Below the pieces are notes generated by a model. It saw only the letters and a list, made by a program, of their open reading frames with translations. It was not told where the DNA came from and searched no databases. A stretch of 64,000 bases of DNA from Tolypeutes matacus (Eukaryota > Chordata > Mammalia > Cingulata > Chlamyphoridae): assembly GCA_026826555.1 (NCBI GenBank), contig JAKSZT010054335.1, positions 2,750,392-2,814,391 of the forward strand, in the 5' to 3' direction. Numbering within the stretch: position 1 is the stretch's first letter; every line of letters begins with the position of its first letter. Made by a program: the position numbers and the translations under genes. This document shows, in pieces, positions 32,690-44,429 of the stretch.

Positions 32690-33754
32690 GTCTTACATGG
32701 TAAACATTTATTACCTTAAAAAAAAGGTCATGTCAGCTGCTGAGCTGCGGGGAGCCACATCTGGTGCTACTGCACAAAACCACCCCAGACAGCAAAGGCA
32801 GGTTCCCAGCACCACAGCACGGCCCGACCCCCCTTGCTCTCCTCCACTAAGCACTGGCCACTGCCCCTGGCCAGGTCTGGCAGGAGCACTTACCTGCCGA
32901 CATCCCATAAAGCCAGGACCACCCAAATACGGTGACGGCATGGGTGGACTGCCGGCAGCTCTGCGCGGGCGGCACGGCCCCTCCCGAGGTGACGTGCTCT
33001 TCCTAACGCCCGCTCCGGGGCCGCACCGACGGCAGTGTCGCCATCCGAGGCCCTGGCAGGCGGTGGGGGCCTCTGGGCTGGGGACCCGCAGGCCCCGCCT
33101 GGCTCCGCTGCCCCCCGCGGCGTGTCTGAGCCCTGCGGGATGGCTGTGAAGGGAGCAGGGCCTCCAGGGCGCCGAGGGGCAGCGGAGGCTCTTGTAGAGG
33201 GACTGGCACTGCTGCCTCTTGGCTCAGAAGCACCTCTGGAGACCCCAGAGTCCACGTCCACATCCCGGGTATCTGAACAAGACCCAGAGGGCTCCTTCAC
33301 CCGGGCAGGCGTGGAGGCCACCGGCACGGTTCTGAGGCTCGGCCCCGGAGTCCACAGTGACTGCCCACGCTGGCCCCAGCCACGTGTGGCTCCTCCGCTA
33401 AACCTCGGGTTCCCGCAGTGCCTAAGGTGGTGCCACTTCTGGAATCCAGAAGCTCCTGGGCTGCTAGGGAGGCACTGTGCTCCCTCTTTTCTTCTTCCCC
33501 CTCCCACCCAGCAGCATCTCTGGTGGCTTCACAGGGGATGAGACAGTGGGGGGGAGGAGGGCCCGAGGGACAGGCTGCAAGAGCCCCCCCTTGTCAGCCA
33601 AATCCCTCCTTTTCCACACCCGCCCTGGCCCCTGCACCAGGCCGCACCACAGGGGCACAGGTAACTCCAGTCACCACAGTGTGACAGCGGCTATTCGAAC
33701 CACCTGCCTTTTCCCTTCTCCCTCGGAGGCCCCCGTGGCCGCAGTGCTTTGCGG
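32690..33754 (-). other. LARS2: LARS2 3' untranslated region
   Basis: This covers the stop codon to the predicted cleavage site, about 1.06 kb. It is GC-rich with moderate CpG density (32930-33130 especially) and contains none of the recognisable SINE or L1 copies that crowd both sides. Opposed frames up to 205 codons here (for example 32890-33507) are compositional. The 3' boundary is inferred from the hexamer only. Confidence 0.65.
32707..32712 (-). terminator. LARS2: LARS2 poly(A) signal AATAAA
   Basis: The plus strand reads TTTATT, so the minus strand reads AATAAA. It is the first canonical hexamer downstream of the LARS2 stop, and no AATAAA or ATTAAA was found between 32713 and 33754. 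A GU-rich stretch (GTGTGTGAGCTTTG) follows about 35 nt downstream and would suit CstF. Cleavage is expected near 32690. Confidence 0.75.
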
Positions 33755-33934
33755 TCACTCTTGCACCAGGAAGCTGATGAGGGCGGTCCTGGGGGAGAGG
33801 AAGGCCTTCTGAATGCTGCGCCCCTGCAGCAGCCGGGCGCCCAGCTCGCTCTGCAGGACCAGCTCGCGGACTTTGTCCTGGTCCCGGGCAACGTGCTGGG
33901 GTACAGGGATTCTGCCGCAGGCTTTGTTGTTGAT
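33755..33934 (-). CDS. LARS2: LARS2 last coding exon (C-terminal domain, stop)
   Basis: A 180-nt exon of 59 codons plus TGA (human-numbered residues about 845-903), reading [13 protein letters not shown] through to FLVQE. It forms most of the small C-terminal domain of bacterial-type LeuRS, which contacts the elbow and variable-arm side of tRNA-Leu. VARDQDKV...ELVLQSELG is the helical part, followed by the strand-forming [12 protein letters not shown] and ALISFLV. Acceptor TCTCCTCCTCAG abuts codon 1 in phase 0, matching the donor at 39524. Studies of the human protein, recalled from memory, show that isolated C-terminal peptides can suppress mitochondrial tRNA mutations. No frame damage. Confidence 0.96.
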   Translation of the reverse strand: MNNKACGRIPVPQHVARDQDKVRELVLQSELGARLLQGRSIQKAFLSPRTALISFLVQE

Positions 33935-34440
33935 CTGAGGAGGAGAAGAGGTGGGACAGGCAATGAGGCAAGGCCCAAGGGCAGGCGGCCCAGCACCCAG
34001 CTCCACTGCCTGCAACGGGCACAGCCGCGCTTGTCTGGGGAGCGCGAAGGAAAAGGCAACACCGGCCTCCCAGGAGGACAAACACAATGGGAGGCTTGTG
34101 GGCCACACCTGAGCACTGCCTGGAGAGAGGAGGGACAGAGCAGGGCCCGAGGCTGCAGGGGCTCCCACTCCACAGTGAGGGCCACTCTGGGCTTCCCGAG
34201 CTCGGCCCCCAACACGGCCTCGGGGAAGGCAGGCCCAAACCCCTTCGCATGACGTGGTTCCGGCTGTTTCCGGGGGGGGATTACGGTGTCACTGGGAACA
34301 AGTCTAAGTCAGGATCTGGGCTAGCGGGGGCTGTTGCCGCGGATTTTACCCGGGTCTGAAGTACACCATCTTCTGGGGACAGCTTAGGAGCTGGTCCCAC
34401 AACTTATTACATTGACAATTTCTCTTGCTTAAAAAGGGCC

Positions 34441-34540
34441 AGGGGAGCGGATGTAGTTCAGTGGCTGAGCATCTGCTTCCCACATATGAGGTCCCGGGTT
34501 TAATCCCCAGAACCTCCTAAAAAAAAACCAAAAAACTAAA
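34441..34540 (+). mobile_element. Monomeric tRNA-Ala SINE
   Basis: GGAGCGGATGTAGTTCAGTG (box A region), GCTTCCCACATATGAGGTCC and GGGTTTAATCCCCAG (box B region) are close to a tRNA-Ala body. An A-rich tail follows. Short flanks AAGGGCC on both sides may be the duplication. It is the monomer from which the dimers at 17369 and 57115 are built. Confidence 0.85.
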
Positions 34541-37500
34541 ATAAGGGCCCGGCACAGTTCCAGATATCAGTGGGTATTTGCCGTAGTGTAGTTCAGCGAG
34601 GACAATCCTTTACGTCAAATATGAACAAGTGCCCAGGTGCCCAGGCAGCTTCTGAGCAGCCTGTGTCCACTGCTCTCACGCCTGCACTCGCCCTTCCTTT
34701 GCTAATGCTACCATTTTTCACTTGGAAAATACAGTCACTGTATTGTGAAGAGTTACTAAGAACAATTTCTCAACCAAAGCACATTCCCAAGCGGCCCCTA
34801 ATCCCATTTGTTCACATCTGCATGGAACTCGGTGGCGTGTTTTAGTGCTGGTGTCAGCAACCGAGATCACTCGGTGGGGAACAAATAAGATGAGACGGCG
34901 TGCCCACGAAGATTTCTGAAGTGGCATTTAAAAAAGCGTAAGGCCCCGTGTGGCGGGATTTCAGGGCCTCGTGAAGCTGCACAGCTGGGACATGTGGCTG
35001 GAAGGGCTGTGGCGCCCCTGCCCTCGCCTCTCCAAGTCACCGGACGCTGCCATCTTTCGGGGCCAGGTGCTTGCCCTGGCTGAGAACTGGGCGAGATCGC
35101 CCTCCGTCACACGAGGCTCGGCGTGCAGAGCTGCGGCACCGGCCTTCCCTTCTCCTTTCCTAGGAGCCCTTGGTGGGCTCCGGGGAGGAGAGCCCGAGCT
35201 CTGAGCCGCACAGGCTCGTGCGGGCTCTCAGGCCTCCACCGACAGGCTGCCGGGCCTTGGGTTTTGTCCTGTGAAGGCAAGAGAAGCACGCGGAATGCCC
35301 GTGTCGGCGACCAGCTCGCTAGCCTTACTCTCTGCCTTTGCCAAGAGCCCCCCAGGACGGCAGCAGCCAGTGGGGGTGCCTCCGTTTAGACCCCGAGGAG
35401 CTGGGGCACTGGTCCTACCCGCTGACCGGGGAGAGCTCGTCTGCCGCTGGGGCAGTGGCCCAGGGTACCCGGTGGTCTTTCCCACGCTGCCGGGCCCCAG
35501 CCCGTGGTTTCCGGTCCCCTGGCTTCCCGGGGCGCCTCGTGCTGAGCGAGCCTCAAGAGCCTCCTTCCTGGGGAGAGGCACCAGGTGGGGGCAGCAGAAG
35601 TCTGGCTGGGACCCAACGCCGGGCTTGGCCTTCCGGGGCCCAGAGGAGAAGGGGCGCTTTCCCACCACCTCACCAGAGGCTGCTCCTCTGGCCCCCTGGG
35701 CCTCCTGGCCCCCGTGCCACGGCCTTGCCGGGCTGGTGGGCTTCAGCCCCCTCCACTCCACTGCTCACCACCTTGGTCTGGCACTGCAGCCTTGCTCTCC
35801 TGGACTTTTCGACAGCTGCCTCCCGCTCCCCATCCCCCCACTGACATTAGGGTGATCCTGTGATGGCCACTGACAGTGACAGCTCCATGTGTGGCGCTTT
35901 CACTGCGCCAGGCACTGTGCCGAGCAGCTCACTTGTGTGACCTTGTTTATCTTCACCACATCCCTGTGAGGGGACGCGAGACCATCCCATCCCCACTGCA
36001 CAGACGGGGAAGCCGAGTCACAGGTGACGCCACTGCCCAGGCTCACCCCAGTGTGTGGTGGAAACGGGCTGGCCTGCTGTCCCCTCGCCCCCTGCCCAGA
36101 GCCCCTGCCAGCTCCCAGGTCCCTTGGAGGCGGAGTCCAGCCTCCCTTCTCTCCGGCACCGCCTCATCTCTCTCCGCAGTCCCCTGCCGCCTCTGTGCCT
36201 GAAGTCCCAGCATCCCCTCCTCCACGGGGAAATGCTGGGCCCCTTTCAAAGCCCAGGTCTCGTGGTCCTTTCCTCGCGGCGCTCGTCTAGTCTTCCAATC
36301 GGAAGCAGCAATGCTGTCGCAGCCGGGCTGCCTGTGGGGCCCTCAACAGTCACCGAGTCCCTTCCTGCCCCTCTGCGAATGGGGGCGACGGGAGCTGCCC
36401 TCCAGAGCTGCTGTGCGGCGTAGCCAGTCAGGACCCGCGAAGTTCTCAGGGCGGGGCCCGCCCCCAGTCGGCGCTTGCCAAGCGCCAGCGGGTTTTGCCA
36501 TCAGTGCGTCCAGAAGCAGGAGGAGCACTGTGTGGCATTTTCCCATCGGGCCCTCTCAACAGCCAGATAAGGCAGGCACCGTATTTGCCTCCATTTTATA
36601 ACCAGCTTTACAAAATAGAGACGTAAACGCAGGCTGGTGCACTCCCAGGCGTCGACTCTTACCTCAAGGCTCCCCACGCTGCCTCACCAGCCTGCCCTTC
36701 CCAGCCAGGCGCCAAGTGCCCAGGAGCTGGGGTGGTGCTCCCTCCTGTACCTCCACATCTAGCACATCCCGGCACGTCGGGCACAGAGAATGTGTTGGCT
36801 GAGCTGAATCCCCTGGTTGGCGCCAGGCTGCGCTGGCAGCTTCTATTTCTGGGCCCACAGGGAGTTGGAGCCAGCCCTCTACAGAAGCTCTGCGCCTGCA
36901 CCAGGGTTTCTCAAACCGGGCATAGCTGCAGGGAGGCGCACATATGTTTCTAATTCTGGTTCTTCATTTCAATGATCTAAAATAAGTTATTTAACCAATT
37001 ATCAAAATTAAGTTCCTTTCCTGCAGTGGTAATTTAACGTGGAAAGATATTTTGTTAGAATAAGACTGCCGTTTCTCAAGTCAGCATTTCTCAGCTGTGC
37101 TCTGAGGAACAAGTTCTTGGGGGTACATGAGATATTTTTGCCTTAAAAACATTCCTCAAGTTAAAGGAACTCCACTCTGAGCCATGAGGATGTTTTTGGT
37201 TTTGAGAATGTTGGGAACCTGCCAGGAGAGCCCCACCTCCTCTTCCCCTGACTCTGGAAGGTTCCATGTTCACCCCCCACGCCTTGAGGCAGGGGAGGCG
37301 GTGGTTGAGTGGTGGAGTGCAAACAGCAGCTGGGAAGAGGCCTGGTTTCCTGGGGGAAACTCTGTGTTTCCAAACACTGACCTTGCTCGGCCCGGGTTTG
37401 CACAGCTGCAGGAGGGCAGGGCCTGGCGGGCTGAGCCTTGGCGGGGCCACACTCCTTGGGCTGCTGAGAACCTGCTTTCTTGCTCTCGGGCTCTGCCCAT

Positions 37501-38629
37501 AAACCCAGGGGGCTTTGGGGCAGCCAGAGTGGCAGCTGCTTTCCTTGGTCTCTCTCTCTCTCTGTCAGTGTCAGGAGGCTCGCAGAGTGTTGGAAAACCG
37601 TCCCGTGTCGTGGGAGGGAGCTGGCTCAATCTATCTGCCAGCCTGGGCCCCAGGCTTCCTCTCCGCCCTGCTCCCCCGGGACCTCTTCCCACCTGGTGCC
37701 TCTCCATCCTGGGTCCTCCACGGCCCTGGCTGTCAGCCACATCTTCTCTCTGCCCAGACTCCTCCCGGACTTCTCCAAAGCAGCCTCCTGCCAGCCCGCG
37801 TGGCCCCTGGGCTGGGCCCTGCTGCTCTCCCTGCCCAGCGTGTGCTGCCATTGGCTCCTGCCGGCTCGCAGGCCCCCCTCCTGAGGCAGGCCTTCTGGGG
37901 TGTTCCTCCCCTGCACTGGGCTCCTTCTCACAGCCCGTAGAAGGTTTGGCTCCCGGATGCCATGTGGCGTCTGCTCTCTTGACGTGTGCTGAGAGCATCC
38001 GGACATCGGGCCTCCAGGCTGCCCCTTGCTTCACCCCCCCCCCCGAGCCTTTAGAGAACAAGGGCTCGGACTCTCTGACAAAGGGGGTAACTGAACGGAG
38101 GGAAGGTGGCGAAGGGCAGCTCATCTTGGTGACGTTGCTTGCCAGCTGCGTGACCTTGGACACACTAACCTCCCCTGCCTCCACTGCCTCGTCTCAAAAT
38201 GGGAATAAAAACAGTAAGGCTGAGGGTGGTCAGGAGAAGTGAGGATGGGGGCACTCGGCGCCTGCGCGTGGCAAACCTTCTCCTCCTGCGGGAGGCAGGC
38301 CTGGCACCTCACAGCGCCTGACCGGTAAGCTCTGTAATCGAGCGCATTCACTTACACCCACCTTACAAATAAGCACCAAGCTATCGCTGACCTCCTAGAC
38401 AGCTTTTGTTTGTTTTTGTAAGAAGTTTGCTTTTTGATAAAGAAGGTTGTAAAATAAAAGGGATCCGCCACATAAAACGTGGCTCACGAGTACAGGCAAG
38501 CAAGTGGCTGCTCCTACATCTCATCTGGGGTGTGCACAGTGCCATGAAAAGGCCACGGGCTTTAGCTCTAGTCAGATCTGGGGGTAACCCCACAATTAAA
38601 AAAAAAAGGGCAACTAAAGAGACAATGGT

Positions 38630-39502
38630 TTAAATGCAATAAATGATCCTGGACTGGATCTAATAACGGAGGAGAAAAGGCCCAAAAGGACATCCCTGGG
38701 ACATGAAAAAATTGGCATCTACACTGTAAACTTTATATCAATATTAAATTCTTGAACTTGATAACTAAATTAAAGTGGTCATATAAGTGAACATCTTTGA
38801 TCTTATGTGCATGGAAGTATTAAGTGTTCAAGAAACATGCTGCATATAACCTATTCTCAAAGGTCTAGAAAATGATGATAGGTAGGTAGATAGAGTAAGG
38901 GCAAAAGCCCCAAAAATTTTAAAAAAGAAAAGACTTAATGGTTCCTCTTGAACCAGAGACTTCCTCCTCCCTCTTTACTTACTTTAGAAAACCTGCCTTA
39001 AACTCTCTCTTTCCTTTTGAAAGGAAGACATTGCCTCTCTCCCAGTTCCCTTTCAGAGGGCTCCTGGCTCCCAACTGCAAGCCCACCTCCCACGTACCCT
39101 GAGAGTGAGTGTGCAAGTGGGCTGTGTCCTTGCAGCCGCGTGGAAAGGGTGGGTTCTCTTTCTGCCTTTGCAACCTCTTCACGGGTTGCCCAGGATGCGT
39201 CACCTTCTGATCTAATGCTTATTCAATAACATTGTTTTTTTCTTTCGCTTCTACCTCTGTGGAGAGAGTTTTCAGATTGGGAGAAGATTTTGTTTTTCAT
39301 TATATTTCCCCAATAACCAATAGATAGTGGGTAGGTGGATAGACAGGATGATATGGCCAAAGTGGCAAAATGTTAAAACTCGTGGGTTTGAGTATCTGGG
39401 GAGGGTCAGTATGCTGGAGTTCTCTGAACTGGTTTTGTATTATTTTTGCAACTGCCCTGTAAGTTTGAAATTATTTCAAAACAAAGAGTTTAAAAAAGAA
39501 AA
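38630..39502 (+). mobile_element. L1 3' UTR split by an unidentified insert, ending 20 nt from a LARS2 donor
   Basis: The left part (38630-38895: GGACATCCCTGGGACA, GAACTTGATAACTAAATT, CTATTCTCAAAGGTCTAGAA) and the right part (39323-39502: GGCAAAATGTTAAAACTCG, GTATTATTTTTGCAACTGCC, GAAATTATTTCAAAACAAAG) follow an old L1M 3' end and tail. Between them lies about 400 bp of different sequence. The tail stops about 20 nt short of the LARS2 exon boundary at 39524 and is antisense to the gene. Confidence 0.6.
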
Positions 39503-39523
39503 GGGGCCAGGGGAGACACTTAC

Positions 39524-39651
39524 CAGGACGGCCATGTCCACGACATCGGGCTGCTGGAGGGGCTGAGGGTCCACGGCTGGCCACGCCTGCAGCAGCACGT
39601 CGGTGCCCCAGGCATAGTGGGTGCAGAGCTTCCTCGGCACCAGCGCCAAGC
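39524..39651 (-). CDS. LARS2: LARS2 exon (linker into C-terminal domain)
   Basis: A 128-nt exon. Two bases complete a split Gly codon, then 42 codons follow (residues about 803-844), [15 protein letters not shown] through DVVDMAVL. This is the end of the anticodon-binding region and the linker plus first strand of the C-terminal domain (MAVL continues as INNKACG in the next exon). Acceptor GCGTTGCAG, donor GTAAGTG. Phases match both neighbours. An antisense L1 tail lies just beyond the donor, inside the intron. Confidence 0.95.
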
Positions 39652-42599
39652 CTGCAACGCCAAGGCACAGAGGGTCACTCGCCCACACTTCTGAGAGGAG
39701 GCTCGCGAGAGTGGGACAAAAAACCTTCGCCCCAACACAGCCCAGCTTGGAGCTGCTGAGGAAGCTTCCGGAGGCCACACCACAGCTTTTCCCAGCCTCC
39801 TGGGTGCTCCCCACTTCCTGCAGCTTGGCTGAAGAACCCAGGTTTGCAGGCACAGTTGATTCTAGCTGTCTGCAGTAGTTACGTTCTGGACAGTTGCCAC
39901 GAACGTTGAATCAGAGAAGACTGACCCGTTGCTCCTTGGTTTCTGGAAGCCTCTGCTCACTACGCTTTCGTCAACTGACCAGTACATGAGCTTGTTTCAC
40001 GTGTAGTTTTGCTTTAAGATCCCTTATTTAAAATGTCCTGTGGCTTTGCTAACACTGGACTCACGGCCACAGCACAGTGAATCATGCCTGGACGAAGCTT
40101 ATCTAACACGCGGATTTTCCCTGTTAGGCACGTCACAGCCTCCTTGCACTTCCGACAGCACTTCGGCGCAAAGCCTGAGGTCATTTAAACGGAAAAATCA
40201 CCACAAAAGCACACAAACGCAGAATGCATGGCACTAAACATACCATGGAAAGGGACCTGTTTCCAGTGGGAGCTGACACAGCAGGTGGCACATCACCTTA
40301 CGGTCCCCAGCCGGCGACACCCGTCAACGGGGCGTTCTCTGCCGGTGCCACAAGGACCCATTCCTGTGACACTGGGGCTTCAAAGGCAGAAAGAGCTTTA
40401 CTGCCGAGCACAAAGCAAGGAGAACACAGGGCCTGTGGGCCTTCAATCGGTCTCCCCAAACTGCAGTCACTCTGAAAGTTTCACAGCATCCAAAGACAGG
40501 CAGGTTTAGGGCAAGGAGCACGACTCTGCTGAGGTAAGACAGTCTGCTGAGCATGCGCGGATGGGTCGCATGCCTGGTCACAGACGTATGTGAGAGAACG
40601 GCGGCCTCAACACGAGGAGGGGTGTGATTTCTAGTATTCTAATGAGGTATAGGTCACCTCCAGGATAAGGCTTAAGGCACTGTGCATGTCAGGAGGGCCA
40701 ATCTGGGTTAGAACTAGCTTTGCCTAGTAAGCTGGCTTAGGCATTGGAGTGGTTAGTTCTGGATTGACCCAAGTTCCTTCACTAGTAAACGTAAGGGGCT
40801 GTCTCCTGATCACAAGACTTCCAAGTTGTAGAACAAGGTAAGAGAGGACAAGCGGGCGTCACGAGTTATCACGAGGCTTTAGGTCCCAAGGTGAAGCCTG
40901 TCTAGTTACACGAGAGAGCATCACTATCTAGGGTGAAGGCACTGGGCTGCAGGCCAGTGAGCTCCAGCAGCTGCAGGGGTTTACTGGTGGTTATTCCACC
41001 ACGTACTAGAAAGTATAAAGGCATCTCTAGACCCACTTGTTAACTCTTAACTCGAGGTTTCACTGGGAATGTGTGCATCAGGTGGCTCAATTATTTTGCC
41101 ACGCTGTATACATTCACAAAAGACCATGAAAGCACCGTGAGAATTGATTTTGGAGTTACCAGTAAACGTTAGTGAAAGGTGGATTTGTAACAAATACAGA
41201 ATCTGCAAATAGTGAAGACAGTGGCTGTCTTTGCTCCAAGGGGCACGCAGCGCCCTGAAAAGCAAGGTGGGTGCCCTGCTGGCCACCGCCCTGCAGTTTT
41301 GCTGGGGCAGGAATGCTTGGTGCTTCCCTCAGAGCGGATCCCGCAGTGACAAGCTGCGTTCCTTCCTTGCCCATGAATACCTGTGGACCAGGAGGACCCA
41401 GGCCTTTCACGGGGCCCAAATGCAGAGGACAGCACGAGCCCCCTCTCCACCTTCTCCATGGGACCCCACCACGGTCCCACTAAGCTTTCTCTCGAGAAGG
41501 AGCTTGTGGCTTATGGTGGGACGAACACGAGGAACGGCGAAGGACCAAATGCTCGAGTGCCATTTCCTAGAGGGCGGGGCACAGCGTCCAGGCCACAGGG
41601 CACCAGGCACTCACGCACGTGTGCACGTGTGCAAGTATACCTGCAGCTGCAGAGCTCGGGGCCTCCTAGCAGGGAAAGCTTTCATCTCAAGCTCTCTGCC
41701 CAGGAGCTGCCCCAGACGAGTAGGGAACGCACACATCAGGAAACAGGAGAGATACACACCAAGGCCTGGGCAGGCGAGGGCCACAGAAAAGAAGAACCAG
41801 CAAAGAGAGAAGCCCGTCTGCGCAACTCGCCACTCCCGCCCACTCAGAGAACCAGTCAGGGGAGCACAAGGAAACATTTTCTCTAAGTAACTTGTTTAAA
41901 AACTATTTACAGGCTGGGAGTGGACTTCACTTCTACCCAATCTGCAGTGCACAGAGGCAAATGCTGGACTGGCCAGTGCCCATTTTATACCCATCGCAGG
42001 CGGCCGGGGACAGGAGTGCCCAGTGCCCAGCGCTGACTCCCAGGGGGCTGGCCTTCCCCGGCAGACAGTCACAGTTATCTGTGGTTTGAGTGAAGGAAAA
42101 TGACCAATCATGAGTGACAGACAAAATTGTACTCTCTTCTGCTTTGCCAGGAGCAAAGACAAACTTTGGCTCCAAATGGGGCCGAGCAAGTCATGGTCAA
42201 AACCAAACCAGATGGAGCCCTGTGCTGGCCACACCCCCGCCTCGTCTCCCAGAGGAAGGCCCTGGTGGGGTACAGGTGAGTGAAGCAGTCGGCATGCCAT
42301 GCATACCCCCTCGCTGCGAATGGTGGGGGGCTGGCCCTTCCACAGTCCCCTTGTTATACGTTCTTGACACCCAGACTCTGTCTTTGAGGGGTGGGCCCAC
42401 GGCTCAGGGTATGGGGTGAAGGGGATGAATTCCACCAGAGTCAGCCCCAAGAACACTGGGCTGTGAATGGCAAATTCCCCTGTCCCTCGAAGAATAACGT
42501 AATGCACACTCCTTGCAGAAATTTTGGGAAAGGCCAAAATATAAAGACGAAAATCATGGTCACCTACATGGCATTTAAAAGTTTTTATTTTGAAAGACA

Positions 42600-42885
42600 G
42601 TAAACTAGTTTTGTATTTTGTTTTTTTTTTCCCCCATGTTTTCAAATAGTATTTAATTTCATGTTAAAGGATGATACAAAGTTGTATGCATAATATAGCC
42701 CTAGTTTTATTAAAATATTTATATGAACAGATAAAAGACTGGAAGGAAATAAATCAGAATACTAATAGTGACGATCTCTAAGAGGAAGGATTATGGGTGA
42801 TTTTTCTTTTTTTAAAAAAAATGTTCTATGAGTAACAATTATTACTTTTGTAACCTAAAAATATATTTTAACAAAGTTTTTCCAT
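42600..42885 (+). mobile_element. Old L1 3' end
   Basis: AAAAGACTGGAAGGAAATAA, TGACGATCTCTAAGAGGAAG, GATTATGGGTGATTTTTC and GAGTAACAATTATTACTTTT follow the 3' end of an L1M element. Confidence 0.65.
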
Positions 42886-42889
42886 TTTC

Positions 42890-43395
42890 TGAGTCAGTTT
42901 GAGATTTTTCTTCTGATTTCTTTTTAAGGTTTCATTTTTCTTCCCATTTAATTTTTGACTCTATCTGTAATTTATTGTGTATGAGGTGGAATGACATTAT
43001 TTAAAAAAATACATGCTTGGCTTTCTAAACCCAATTTGTTGAATAAACCATCCTTTTCCTATTGGCCTGTGACTTTTCCTTCAAAATATAGTATATTGGC
43101 GATGATTTCAGGACTCTTCCTTTCAGGGCTACTCAAAGTGACCATGTGAATGAGGTAAAGAACTTGGCATCCGAATGTAAATCCACACACTGCTTCCTTC
43201 ATTGGGAAAGTCAGCTGACTGCAATGGTGTGCTTAGGGACACAGCTGGCTTCGGTTCCAGCACAAGCTCCCTATCTAGCTGTGACTGCGCAGTTCACGGC
43301 CCAGCCGCTGGGCCGCTGACCCCTATTCTTCCGACCTCTGTCTTGACCTTGGTGCCAGAATCACAGATTTATTTGCCGTAGCTTTGTAATTGCTT
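42890..43395 (-). mobile_element. L1 ORF2 fragment, antisense
   Basis: CTATCTGTAATTTATTGTGT, CCAATTTGTTGAATAAACCA and TCCTTTTCCTATTGGCCTG are the complement of a conserved L1 ORF2 block. The L1 sequence resumes at 43330 (CCTTGGTGCCAGAATCACAG, CCGTAGCTTTGTAATTG). The roughly 200 bp between may be an insertion. Confidence 0.6.
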
Positions 43396-44429
43396 TACTC
43401 CCTGGCCCTTCTGTTATAACTCTGTGCTGCAAATAACCCGAGGGAAGTAAAGGCCCAGCAGGGACTGAGAGGAGCGAGGGGTAAAGGCTGCCCTCCTGGC
43501 ATGCAGGGCCCGAGCGCTGGGGCGCCTGTGCTGACGGAGGAAACGACGCCATTTGCAGCAGACGGGCCCCTGCTTTCCTCAGAAGGCACCCCCTTACGAC
43601 TCAGCTCTAACGACGAGACAGAGGCCACAGCAGGGGTGATCGCTTCTCCACTTTGGCAAGCTGGCCCCTGTGGCTTGTCAGGCGACCCAGCTGCAGTGGG
43701 GAGAGCTCCCAAACCCCCATATGGCAGTTGTACAGGATGCCTGGGGATGAAAGGACCTTGGACACAAAGGTTATGGGCAGAAGCTGTTACAAATTCCACT
43801 TGGAAAAAAAAAGGAAGCCCAGCTTCCCGGAGCAACCAGGATGCCTATTTATAGCGGCCTGGACCCCTGCCAGCATCTCCATAAAGATGGGAGTGGGGCC
43901 ATCCTGCAGCAGTGAGAGCCAGAAACTCAGCACCCTGCTCGTTGGAAGGAAGTAAAAATACTTACCATTTGCAAGGCAAATACAAAGGTTTCTTTACATG
44001 ACGCAGCCAAGGTGACATGGGGCAGCTCCAGGCCGCCCCTGCAAAGCACGTGGAGAAAGTCTGAACGCAGGCCCCTGCACATGAGGCCGCCGCGCAGCCC
44101 GCCCCCTTCCGTCCCCTCTGCTGGGAGAGCTGTTGTCCCTGACCTTCCTGGGAAGTAACCAAAACAAGCCTTCTCTCCCGCCTTGAGAGCTGCTGAGGTC
44201 GCCACGCTCCCGGGGAGAGTGGGGTTCCCCGGGCTTCTGTGGAGGGCAGCCCCTCCTGGGGGTCATCTCCACCCCATTCCCTACCCCCTGCCCTCACACA
44301 CCCCAGAAGAGAGGACGTGGGGATTCGTGGCATCTGATCCCATCGTGCCTCGTCTGGCCTTGGCAATTCCAAGGAAATGAACGGGAAGTGAGGCCACTTC
44401 ATGCCACCCAAAGAGACGGTTTCACTGAC

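Larger units (their letters stand above)
33935..39523 (-). other. LARS2: LARS2 last intron: content
   Basis: The 5.6-kb intron is bounded by GTAAGTG (39523) and a pyrimidine-rich CAG acceptor. Besides the repeats listed separately it contains GC-rich unique DNA at 34.6-38.4 kb. Antisense MIR relics lie at 35870-36030 and 36500-36650, and a plus MIR at 38110-38230. A 352-codon plus frame (37184-38242) and a 304-codon minus frame (37270-38184) overlap almost entirely, which argues that both are compositional. Confidence 0.7.

Noticed and set aside
1..32690. LIMD1, expected next to LARS2 from human gene order
   Set aside because: No LIM-domain cysteine pattern or LIMD1-like exon was seen in any frame. 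Its first exon probably lies beyond the left edge.
32925..33130. CpG island/promoter
   Set aside because: It falls in the LARS2 3' UTR. CpG density is only moderate and there is no downstream first exon on either strand.
32890..33507. 205-codon minus frame downstream of the LARS2 stop
   Set aside because: It lies in the 3' UTR, is low-information and is overlapped by a 168-codon frame on the other strand.
37184..38242. 352-codon plus and 304-codon minus frames over the same DNA
   Set aside because: Near-complete overlap on opposite strands in a GC-rich intron is typical of chance frames, and neither has recognisable protein features.
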